Shown: piece after piece, positions 1 to 7,262 of the stretch | How the letters are laid out: every line of letters starts with the position of its first letter | Numbering within the stretch: position 1 is the first letter of the stretch | Assembly: GCA_043758125.1 (NCBI GenBank) | Contig: JAYVOC010000033.1 | Span: 1 to 9,155, forward strand | DNA: 9,155 nucleotides | Direction of reading: 5' to 3' | From: JANXSD01 sp043758125 | Lineage (GTDB): Bacteria; Bacteroidota; Bacteroidia; AKYH767-A; OLB10 | Translations under genes and position numbers: made by a program | The notes under the pieces: generated by a model | The model's input: the letters and a program-made list of their open reading frames with translations, nothing else | The model's database searches: none | Told to the model about the DNA's origin: nothing

Positions 1-1091
1 TTCACTGAATCATTATTATTTGTTGGGAAGCTATCTTTACATCTGGTTATATAGATTTTTCCATTTGGTGCTAATTGATGTTGGCCAAATGTAAAATTGG
101 AATTAAATATTGAAAAAATAATTTGTTGAGATGAAGCTATATTGCTTGCGCTTAAATCAAATTGAATTAGTCTACTTGTGTAAGGATATGTACCAGCGGC
201 AAAATCACAATTCGATACATACAAGAATCTACCTGATTGTGAAAAGGAACTCCCATAAAAATAATTATCAACACTAAAACGAGGAGAAGTAACCAAGTCT
301 TGATAATTAGTTAATAAACCATAACATCTATCAAAATCGAATATATCAATTACCCCATTTCCAACAGTAACAATTCTATCTCCATTTTGAGAAGCAGTAA
401 GTTCTCCTTCTAATCCAATATCAAAAAAAAATGGAGTAGTAAGATATCCATAATTTATACCTAAATTATATTGAAAAGGGAAATGAATGCCACTTGAATC
501 AATTAATGAGACAAAAAAAGCGTTCCCATTTAATTGATGATAAATTAACCACCAATCTTTGCCATTACCATGACGAACTAATGCAAACTTTTCCGTTACA
601 GAATCTGTCGTCAAATATTGGTTTTTAATTATTACCTCTCCTAATCCATTATTTCGAGACATATCAACTACGTGATAAAGAAGGGAAAAACTATTGTACG
701 TCGTATTGTTAACTGTATTACTAAAGATATAAAACTTACTACTATCGCTTGGAAAAGGTACTATAATACCACCATTAGTTGAAGACGAATATAATCCAAC
801 ACTATCTCCATTTTGCATAATATTATGCAAACTATTCCAGATTCTTCCAGAATAGTTTATCTGATTGCAACCACCTAAATAAAACAACATATTTCCCTGT
901 TTATCTGAGATAGAGGCACTACATTCAATAGAATTTACTGCTGATTGTTTAGTGATTGTAATTGATGAATCAAATCTCATCAGTATGCTATCCCCAAAAC
1001 ACCATACGGCATCCTGTCTTTGACTATAGCTGCTTTGATGAAACAGGAATGTCAGGAAACAGGATGCTATAAGGATTTTAAAATACGGCAT
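1..1091 (-). CDS. Secreted beta-propeller-like protein of Bacteroidota, C-terminus beyond window (partial)
   Basis: Reading leftward from an ATG at 1091 gives 363 uninterrupted codons, and the frame is still open at base 1. The N-terminus is a clear Sec signal peptide: a short charged start (MPYFK), a hydrophobic core at about residues 6-17 and a likely cleavage near SYSQ, residues 21-24. The mature part opens with WCFGDS (30-35), then ECSASISD..GNMLFY (56-71), GGIIVPFP (107-114) and, near the break, QLAPNGKIY (339-347). I know this series from a large family of Bacteroidota exported proteins with WD40/PQQ-like propeller repeats, which usually end in a T9SS sorting or gliding-motility-type C-terminal domain. 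That C-terminus would lie left of the window and is inferred. Its ATG overlaps the stop of the upstream gene (TAATG), suggesting translational coupling. Function unknown; surface or extracellular location likely. The family call rests on remembered motifs. Confidence 0.85.
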   Translation of the reverse strand, partial: MPYFKILIASCFLTFLFHQSSYSQRQDAVWCFGDSILMRFDSSITITKQSAVNSIECSASISDKQGNMLFYLGGCNQINYSGRIWNSLHNIMQNGDSVGLYSSSTNGGIIVPFPSDSSKFYIFSNTVNNTTYNSFSLLYHVVDMSRNNGLGEVIIKNQYLTTDSVTEKFALVRHGNGKDWWLIYHQLNGNAFFVSLIDSSGIHFPFQYNLGINYGYLTTPFFFDIGLEGELTASQNGDRIVTVGNGVIDIFDFDRCYGLLTNYQDLVTSPRFSVDNYFYGSSFSQSGRFLYVSNCDFAAGTYPYTSRLIQFDLSASNIASSQQIIFSIFNSNFTFGQHQLAPNGKIYITRCKDSFPTNNNDSV

Positions 1092-1771
1092 TATCGGATA
1101 ATTACAATTCTTCCTGTAAAGTTACCTAATTCAGTTTGAATTTTATAACTATATGTTCCAGGAGCAATTAATCCTAGATCTATTTCAACTTTATTGTTAG
1201 TTAAATTTTCGTCTTTATAAAAAATTCTTCTTCCGCTAATATCAAAAAGAGAAATATCTACTTTGTTTTGATTTAAGGAAGTATTATTAAAAACAAATGA
1301 TACCCTATCATTTGCAGGATTTGGAATAACGTAAACATTATTTTTTGAATTTAAAACTCCCAATTCATTATTAGAGGAAGTATTATTTGCAAAATTGGAA
1401 TGTCTCGAGCCCATTTGATTTAAGCAGTCATCATCATTAAATATGGTAATATTCATATCCATAAATGTTTTTAATGAACGAGCTTTAAAAACGGCAGTTC
1501 CACCTGTATACGGGCATTCATATGCTAACGTATTTATTACGCTAGCCTGAATTTCAGTAAAGGTGTAGATCCCAACTGCAATTGTTGACAGGTAAATCTC
1601 ATTTATCTCCTTTTCAATCTCATCAGGATGTAAGCTAGTTGAAACAGAATTATTTTCAGTTTTTATAACTTCCTTAAAGCAGCAATGAGTAGTATGGGAT
1701 GAACATGAAGCAAACTTTTTTTGGAGAGAGGATTTTTCATTTGTAATTGCTTTTATGCTTGACCACTGCAC
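1091..1771 (-). CDS. T9SS type A sorting domain protein lacking a signal peptide, possibly 5'-truncated
   Basis: This is an open frame of 226 residues from a GTG at 1771. Residues 146-226 form a typical T9SS type A sorting domain: VYVIPNPAND at the start, then VDISLFDISGRR, then APGTYSYKI and a terminal RIVIIR. In the family this domain directs periplasmic cargo through the T9SS outer-membrane channel. Ahead of it is a module with conserved-looking cysteines and the motif CPYTGGTAVFKAR (86-98), which I recall before the sorting domain in much larger Bacteroidota proteins. Cysteines are at 23, 30, 31, 86 and 116. There is no signal peptide and no ATG in the first 100 codons. The frame opens only at a TAA at 1793-1795. 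T9SS cargo must first cross the inner membrane by Sec, so as it stands the product could not be exported. I therefore suspect the 3' remnant of a longer gene or a 5' frameshift. A sequencing error is the alternative. The stop overlaps the next gene's start. Confidence 0.7.
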   Translation of the reverse strand: MQWSSIKAITNEKSSLQKKFASCSSHTTHCCFKEVIKTENNSVSTSLHPDEIEKEINEIYLSTIAVGIYTFTEIQASVINTLAYECPYTGGTAVFKARSLKTFMDMNITIFNDDDCLNQMGSRHSNFANNTSSNNELGVLNSKNNVYVIPNPANDRVSFVFNNTSLNQNKVDISLFDISGRRIFYKDENLTNNKVEIDLGLIAPGTYSYKIQTELGNFTGRIVIIR

Positions 1772-1892
1772 ACCCGCGATACCTATCGCTGGTTATGCTC
1801 AAATTTGAAAAATAAAATTATTTTAAGCTACGTAATGAACAAAATTAATTGCATTTTAATTTTTTTCATTGTCAAATTAGCACATTGAAAAA
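1772..1892. other. Intergenic stretch with a broken signal-peptide-like reading and a GC-richer patch
   Basis: On the minus strand an ATG at 1869 begins a short reading, MKKIKMQLILFIT, which looks like the start of a signal peptide but stops at TAG (1828-1830). It is out of frame with the sorting-domain protein downstream. Bases 1771-1793 are noticeably richer in G and C than their AT-rich surroundings. Just after the kinase stop there is a weak inverted repeat (1862-1868 with 1886-1892, 17-base loop, nearly all A and T). It could be a poor terminator, but I would not rely on it. I see no convincing promoter for the 1091-1771 gene here. Confidence 0.4.
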
Positions 1893-4817
1893 TCAGTTAT
1901 ACTGGAACAAACTTTTTAACTCCTCCACTGTTGCATTGTAATCATTGGTTAATTGCATCGCTAATTCATTAAGCCCTGATAATTCTAAATTTCGACCTTT
2001 GTTTTCGATTGCACGACAAATATTGCCAAGACGTTTTGCTCCGATATTTAAACTTGTTCCCTTTAATTTATGTGCAGCTTGCCACATTTTTGTATAATTA
2101 CCTTGCTCTAGTGATGTTTCAATTTCTGTAATACTTTGTGGTGCTTGTGCAATAAACATATCGAGCACTTGTAATAAAAAACCAGGATCAGTTTGCTTAC
2201 TGATATCCATCAATCTATTGATTGCAATTTGATCCATCAATGTATCCTCTTTCTCTTCAACAATAATTTGTTTACTTATCATTTCTCTTGAATTAGTTTT
2301 TTCGAAATTTATGCCTGCCCATTTTCGGAGCATTCGCTCAAGGTCTTCCAATGTAATTGGTTTAGGCACGTAATCATCCATTCCTGCATCAAGACACATA
2401 TCTCTATCTTCAGAAGTTGCGAATGCAGTCATCGCAATTATTACAGGCTGGTGTCCAGATGGTATTTGTTCACGAATGGCGCGCGTAGCTTCCAATCCAT
2501 CCATCTCAGGCATTTGCACATCCATAAAAACAATATCGTAACGTTTACGCTTTACTGCATTTAAAGCTTCCAAACCGTTTGAAACAGCTTCAATACTATA
2601 TCCAAGTCGTCCAAATAATTTAGATGCTAATAATCGATTGATATCATTATCTTCTGCTAACAAAATTGAAGCAGCGTATTCTTCTGCCATTTTTTCTGCA
2701 GGAAATAAAATTCGAGGTGCAGCTTTTACTTCTATCACTTCATTCTCTGAACGTTCTACTTTAATAGTAAAGAAAAATGTACTGCCCTTATCTTGTAAAC
2801 TCTCCACCCAAATTTGTCCACCCATTAATGTCACTAACGTTTTACAAATAGTAAGACCTAATCCAGTTCCACCATATTTGCGATAAGTAGACGGATCTAC
2901 TTGTGTAAAGGCATCAAATAATTTATCGGCTTGATTTGGCGGAATTCCAGCGCCCGTATCTTTCACTTCAAATTGTAACTCAAGAATATTTTTAAACTCC
3001 TGTTTAATTTTAATACTAACACTAATTCCTCCTTGCTCTGTAAATTTCAAAGCATTACCTACTAGGTTCATCAAGATTTGTCGCAAACGTGCTTTATCAC
3101 CTATAACAGTTGAAGGTAAATCTAAGTCTGCAATATATTCTAATTTAAGATTTTTCTCTAATGCTTTTCCAGATAAAATTGAAAGCGTTTCGGTGACCAC
3201 AGATTTTAATTCAAATGGAGCTGATTCCAATTGCATGCGGTCAGCTTCGATCTTTGAGAAATCAAGAATATCAGAGATAACTTGTAATAGTGATTCGCCG
3301 CTAAGTCGAATAATATCTACAAATTCTTTTTGTTGAACGCTGAGAGATGTACTATTTAGCAATTCAGAAATTCCAATTAAACCATTGAGTGGTGTTCGAA
3401 TTTCATGACTCATTACTGCAAGAAATTCCGACTTTGCTAACGTTGCCTTTTCGGCTTTCTCTTTTGCAATTCTCAGCTCTTCTTCTTGTTGAATTCTATC
3501 TGTAATGTTGCGTGAATAATAACTAGCACCAGTAACTAATTGTTGATCGTTAATTACTGGATATAATAAAATTTCATAAACTTGCTCACCATCAATGCTA
3601 GCGCTTATTTCACGATAATTTATTGTTTGCCCAAGTAATACTTTTTGCAAACGTTCTTTCCATTGTATTCTGGCGGTTGTTGGTAGTGCCGCACCAAATT
3701 CTTCTCCAGCAATTAACTCTCGTCCTAATCGTGCAGAAATTAATTGTTGGAAACGATGATTGATAACAGTAATTCTATCAAGAGCATCAACAGAAAAAAT
3801 TGCTTCTGCTGTATTTTGAACTAATGCATATAAATTATTTCGTGATTGCTTTAATGATTCTTGTTCTTGTCGTGCTTCGCTGTTATCGATTGCAGTAATA
3901 ACGACCGCTTTACGTGAAGGTAAACTTGCTGCTAATAATTCTAACGTTGCAGGTTGGCGGTCTTTACGTAAAATTCTACGTTCGGTACGTGCCACCCGAT
4001 ATGTTCCTTCTGATAATGTTTTAAACCACTGATCATGTTGAAATGCTTCGGAAGTATGAATAATAGTTTCGAAGCCTAGTTCTTTTAATTCAACAATATC
4101 ATATCCTGTTAATTCTGCAAAAGCATCACTTATTTCCAAAAAATTTTGTTCGAAATCAATTACAGCAACTGCATCTGCAACAACTGGAATTAATCCGGAT
4201 GGAACTGGAGCGATTGGAATTGATTTTTGATTTACAAACTTATTAATAGAGGCCTCCACTTGCTCATGAATCTCAACAAATGGAATTTCTTTGTTACTTG
4301 TTTCAATTCGTGGAAGTGAATTGATGGCAATGTTATCAGTGGGATCTGCAAATCTGCAAAATAAATTTCCCTCGTAAATTCTACTAATAGAAACATTAAC
4401 CGCGAACACTCTTCCTTGTAAACTTCGACAATCCAAAAGTTTATTGGTGAATGTATTATTATCAACAGCATTGAGCAATAAACTTACTTCATCATCTTCA
4501 AGTTGATCACGAAAAAGTTGATTGAATTGTAATTCACTAATAAAACTCTTACGGTATAATCCGAAAAGGTTTAGTGCTTTTTGATTCGCCTCAACTGCAT
4601 GAAGAGAAATTCCATCGATAATAATCCATGCTTCTGGTTGTTGTTCGAAGAGTGTTTCGAATGATTGTTCTTTACTTATTAATTGATTTGATTTGTATAG
4701 GCGGATATAAAGTACGATTACTCCAAGCAGCAGAAGCAGCAATAAAGAGAGTAAAGGTAATAGCACCGTTGACGAGATCATTGCAATAGATTTACTGGAA
4801 GCAAGGGCTTCTATCAA
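1893..4817 (-). CDS. Membrane-anchored PAS-containing hybrid sensor histidine kinase with receiver and Hpt domains
   Basis: This is a multi-step phosphorelay sensor kinase of 974 residues. One membrane segment (about 15-39, with an LLLLLLL run) lies near the N-terminus and no periplasmic domain follows, so sensing is probably cytoplasmic or in the membrane. Three PAS-like regions follow at about 50-155 (divergent), 210-312 and 325-440, then a coiled linker. HisKA carries the H-box SHEIRTPLNG with phospho-acceptor His471. The ATPase has N584 and N588 (N-box), DTGAGIP (620-626) and GGTGLGL (649-655). The receiver (about 717-832) has E722 and D723, acceptor D766 in FMDVQMP, T797 and K819. The Hpt domain has H916 in AAHKLKG. 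Every relay residue is intact, so it should be active. The Hpt probably hands phosphate to an unlinked response regulator; none is encoded here. The coordinates use a TTG start. The ATG at 4781 (codon 13), directly before the membrane segment, is at least as plausible. The gene follows the peptidase after 34 bp, probably in the same transcript. The ligand is unknown. Confidence 0.93.
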   Translation of the reverse strand: MIEALASSKSIAMISSTVLLPLLSLLLLLLLGVIVLYIRLYKSNQLISKEQSFETLFEQQPEAWIIIDGISLHAVEANQKALNLFGLYRKSFISELQFNQLFRDQLEDDEVSLLLNAVDNNTFTNKLLDCRSLQGRVFAVNVSISRIYEGNLFCRFADPTDNIAINSLPRIETSNKEIPFVEIHEQVEASINKFVNQKSIPIAPVPSGLIPVVADAVAVIDFEQNFLEISDAFAELTGYDIVELKELGFETIIHTSEAFQHDQWFKTLSEGTYRVARTERRILRKDRQPATLELLAASLPSRKAVVITAIDNSEARQEQESLKQSRNNLYALVQNTAEAIFSVDALDRITVINHRFQQLISARLGRELIAGEEFGAALPTTARIQWKERLQKVLLGQTINYREISASIDGEQVYEILLYPVINDQQLVTGASYYSRNITDRIQQEEELRIAKEKAEKATLAKSEFLAVMSHEIRTPLNGLIGISELLNSTSLSVQQKEFVDIIRLSGESLLQVISDILDFSKIEADRMQLESAPFELKSVVTETLSILSGKALEKNLKLEYIADLDLPSTVIGDKARLRQILMNLVGNALKFTEQGGISVSIKIKQEFKNILELQFEVKDTGAGIPPNQADKLFDAFTQVDPSTYRKYGGTGLGLTICKTLVTLMGGQIWVESLQDKGSTFFFTIKVERSENEVIEVKAAPRILFPAEKMAEEYAASILLAEDNDINRLLASKLFGRLGYSIEAVSNGLEALNAVKRKRYDIVFMDVQMPEMDGLEATRAIREQIPSGHQPVIIAMTAFATSEDRDMCLDAGMDDYVPKPITLEDLERMLRKWAGINFEKTNSREMISKQIIVEEKEDTLMDQIAINRLMDISKQTDPGFLLQVLDMFIAQAPQSITEIETSLEQGNYTKMWQAAHKLKGTSLNIGAKRLGNICRAIENKGRNLELSGLNELAMQLTNDYNATVEELKSLFQYN

Positions 4818-4851
4818 AATTCTTATTCGTAAAAATGCGAAAAAAGTTACA

Positions 4852-6579
4852 TTAACTCACCTTTTCTAGCTCACCTTTTACAAAATCACATAACTCCTTA
4901 ACGTAGTTTGCTGAGAAATCGAATCGGACACCTGCGGTTTTATAAATATCACCGATGGAACGTGTATATCCTAAACGTAAAGCATTTAAATATTGTTCCA
5001 ACGATCTTTTTCGATCTAAGTGAAAATTTCTCCATACTGCGATTGCTCCTAATTGCGCAAATCCATATTCGATATAATAAAACGGCACTTCAAAAATATG
5101 CAATTGCTTCTGCCAAAGATTCGATTTGGCGTCTTCCATTCCATCCCAATTCACAACGTTTCCAGTAAAGCGATTATACGTATCCGACCAAGCCTGTCGT
5201 CTATCGTTTGCATCATGTTCCGGATGGAGGTAAATCCAATGTTGAAAAGCATCAACAGCAGCAATCCATGGTAGTCCTTTCAATACATCTTGCAAATGCT
5301 TTTTGCGAGCACGTGCACAATCTTCTGGATTCGTGAAAAAATCATCCCAATGTTCCATTGAAAGTAATTCCATCGACATGGAAGCTAACTCTGCAACTTC
5401 ACTGGGCAAATTTTTATAATCTACCAGCTCGAGTTGTTTATCTACTATTGAATGAACTGCATGTCCGCCTTCGTGAACTATCGTTACTAAATCACGCAAT
5501 GAATTTGTTGAATTCATAAAGATAAATGGCATTCCAGTTTCATATAATGGGTAATTATATCCACCAGGAGCTTTACCAATTCGTGAATCTAAATCTAGAC
5601 GATTTGCATCTTGCATAGCACGCATACAATCTCCTAAAAACGGGTCTAATTTCGTAAAACACGAAATCGTTTTCTTCATTAAATCATTTGCATTTTCTGA
5701 AGGACGAAGTGGTTTTTGTCCATTAGGCTCTGCCGATAAATCCCAAGGTCGTAACGTATCAAGATCTAAAGAATCCTTATGATTTTTTTCAATAAAATTT
5801 ACAAGAGGAACAACTTCCTTTGCAACAGCATCATGAAATTTAAAACAATCATCTGCATTGTAATCAAAGCGCCCGAGATTAGCGAACATGTAATCACGAA
5901 AATTTTTAAAACCAGCATTTAATGCGATTTTGTTTCGAAGTTTAAGCAACTCATTAAATAAATCATCTAACTTATCTCTGTCTTGCAAACGACGTTTTAA
6001 AATTTTTCGATATACTTCTTCACGCTTAGTACGATCATCTTGCTCTAAAAAATTTGATGCTTGTTGTAGTGTTAATTCTTTTCCATCCACTTCAACAGTC
6101 ATGGAACCATTGATGGCTGCGTACTCTTGTTCTTTCGTTTGAACTTCTGCAATTAAGGCAACATTTTCTTCACGAAAAATTTCAACACGCATACGAATTT
6201 GACGAACAACAATATCAATACGTGAATCATCTAAATTACTAAGAAAAGGTGATGCAAGAAGTTTTAAATCCAATGCATTACTCTGAGGAGAAATGAGCGG
6301 TTGAATTTCATTTACGAATAGGATAAATGCATTTGCGTACTCTTCGTTTGCAGTATCGCAACTTCTTTTGATATATCTCCAGCCTAGATCTTCTTCAAGA
6401 ACGGCCTCCAATTCGCTTCTGTCGATCAACCACTTTTTTAAGTCGGCGGCAGAGGATAATTCTCTTTCCAATAATTCTTTAAAAAACACTTCTATATCTT
6501 TCCATGAAGTAATAACAAGTTGCGAAGGCAAGTATTGCCTTAAACTAACGGTAAGAGTCTCTTCTGCCTTTGCTAACAT
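4852..6579 (-). CDS. M3-family oligoendopeptidase (PepF-like zinc metallopeptidase)
   Basis: A cytoplasmic zinc peptidase of 575 residues expected to cleave short peptides, normal in length for Bacteroidota M3 oligoendopeptidases (typically about 560-580 as I recall). The active-site motif is HEGGH at 369-373, with H369 and H373 as zinc ligands and E370 as catalytic base. In the following stretch, E397 sits in ExxSxMxE, which lines up with the segment holding the third zinc ligand in thimet oligopeptidase. Other family marks are PGGYNYPLYETGMPFIFMN (338-356), just before the active site, and FYYIEYGFAQLGA (500-512) near the C-terminus, a Tyr-rich segment typical of substrate binding in M3 enzymes. 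There is no signal peptide or membrane segment. The ATG at 6579 has a candidate promoter 23 nt upstream. The kinase gene starts 34 bp after its stop; whether the peptidase affects the kinase signal is unknown. The M3 family is certain; the exact substrate is not. Confidence 0.94.
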   Translation of the reverse strand: MLAKAEETLTVSLRQYLPSQLVITSWKDIEVFFKELLERELSSAADLKKWLIDRSELEAVLEEDLGWRYIKRSCDTANEEYANAFILFVNEIQPLISPQSNALDLKLLASPFLSNLDDSRIDIVVRQIRMRVEIFREENVALIAEVQTKEQEYAAINGSMTVEVDGKELTLQQASNFLEQDDRTKREEVYRKILKRRLQDRDKLDDLFNELLKLRNKIALNAGFKNFRDYMFANLGRFDYNADDCFKFHDAVAKEVVPLVNFIEKNHKDSLDLDTLRPWDLSAEPNGQKPLRPSENANDLMKKTISCFTKLDPFLGDCMRAMQDANRLDLDSRIGKAPGGYNYPLYETGMPFIFMNSTNSLRDLVTIVHEGGHAVHSIVDKQLELVDYKNLPSEVAELASMSMELLSMEHWDDFFTNPEDCARARKKHLQDVLKGLPWIAAVDAFQHWIYLHPEHDANDRRQAWSDTYNRFTGNVVNWDGMEDAKSNLWQKQLHIFEVPFYYIEYGFAQLGAIAVWRNFHLDRKRSLEQYLNALRLGYTRSIGDIYKTAGVRFDFSANYVKELCDFVKGELEKVS

Positions 6580-6656
6580 ATTTTGAAACTAATTTTCATT
6601 GTTAAAATTAACCATTTATTTGTTGCAACAACAAAGAGAGAATTTAAATGATAGAG
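6580..6656 (-). promoter_or_regulatory. Candidate Bacteroidota-type promoter for the M3 peptidase gene, with a 12 bp palindrome
   Basis: Reading the minus strand toward the peptidase, TTG (6629-6631) is followed after 18 bases by TAATTTTA (6603-6610). This is one mismatch from the Bacteroidota -7 element TAnnTTTG, with spacing inside the usual range. From this element to the ATG there are 23 nt, exactly as in front of the DUF5606 gene. A perfect palindrome, TTGTTGCAACAA (6620-6631), overlaps the -33 region. It could be an operator or chance. The call is by pattern only. Confidence 0.45.
6620..6631. repeat. 12 bp perfect palindrome TTGTTGCAACAA
   Basis: The sequence equals its own reverse complement with no loop, so it is more like a protein-binding dyad than a terminator hairpin. 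It lies between the DUF5606 stop and the peptidase start, over the presumed -33 element. No known regulator is assigned, and chance occurrence is quite possible in AT-rich DNA. Confidence 0.5.
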
Positions 6657-7262
6657 TTACTCTGCACTTTTCGTTGATTTACGTGCAGTTTTTTTTGCTG
6701 CTTTAGGAGCATCATCAGCGCCGGAATCTACTGGAGTATCTGCTTTTTTCTTGCGAGCAACTTTTTTAGTTGATGATTCATCAGTTTCTAAAGTTATTGC
6801 TTCTGGAATTTCTGCTTTAACTTTAGCTTTTTTGGTAGGAGCTTCATCCAAGATTACTTCAGCTTCTTCTACTTCTGTCTTTTCGAAACTTACACTATCT
6901 TTCAAAAGGCCATACCAAGAAAACATTTTGCGAATATCAGAAACGTGAACACGTTCCTCATCGAATTCAGGCAATACCTTTTTCAATGTAGATTTTAACT
7001 CTGCGGGATCGGCTTTTGCAGATATTGATGAAGCAACTGTATCATTATTTTTCATCTTTAAGAAGACCTCTTCCAAAGGCATGTCATCTTCCATAGTGTA
7101 AACACTGATATCCTTCAGCATTATTATCCTTTGCATTGCTGATACTGGTAATCTTTTACCATCAGACATTCCTTCCACCACAAATCCGCCATTACGCATC
7201 TGGGCAACCATTTTAAATAGTCCGGGCATTCCAGGAATCGAAATAATTTTATCGAAGCTCAT
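6657..7262 (-). CDS. DUF5606 domain-containing protein with Lys/Ala-rich C-terminal tail
   Basis: A protein of 201 residues. Residues 1-120 match the DUF5606 pattern as I remember it: FDKIISIPGMPGLFKMV (3-19), then a short beta-rich stretch with GGFVVEGM, LKDISVYT (49-56), PLEEVFLKM (62-70), and LPEFDEERVHVSDIRKMFSWYGLL (97-120). The family is small, confined to Bacteroidota as far as I know, and has no established function. From about 125 the chain is low-complexity, acidic at first and then strongly basic. The end, about 187-201, is rich in Lys, Ala, Ser and Thr (APKAAKKTARKSTKSAE), like histone-H1-type tails, so nucleic-acid contact is possible but only inferred. It has no signal peptide or membrane segment. 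The ATG at 7262 is well placed behind a TAATTTTG promoter element. It precedes the peptidase gene by 77 bp. Confidence 0.85.
   Translation of the reverse strand: MSFDKIISIPGMPGLFKMVAQMRNGGFVVEGMSDGKRLPVSAMQRIIMLKDISVYTMEDDMPLEEVFLKMKNNDTVASSISAKADPAELKSTLKKVLPEFDEERVHVSDIRKMFSWYGLLKDSVSFEKTEVEEAEVILDEAPTKKAKVKAEIPEAITLETDESSTKKVARKKKADTPVDSGADDAPKAAKKTARKSTKSAE

Noticed and set aside
1862..1892. Inverted repeat after the kinase stop as a terminator
   Set aside because: The seven-base stem has only one C and one G per duplex and a 17-base loop, so it would be unstable; there is no GC-rich stem with a U-tract.
2638..2886. Plus-strand open frame opposite the kinase ATPase/receiver region (similar plus-strand frames lie opposite the peptidase and DUF5606 genes)
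   Set aside because: These are antisense shadows created by codon bias of real minus-strand genes; none shows a domain or initiation signal.
4232..4471. 79-codon minus-strand open frame
   Set aside because: It is an alternative frame inside the kinase gene, over the PAS1-PAS2 linker; the kinase frame is continuous and clearly coding.
4721..4745. Short CAGCAG-like runs near the kinase start
   Set aside because: They encode the leucine run of the membrane segment and need no explanation as a separate repeat.
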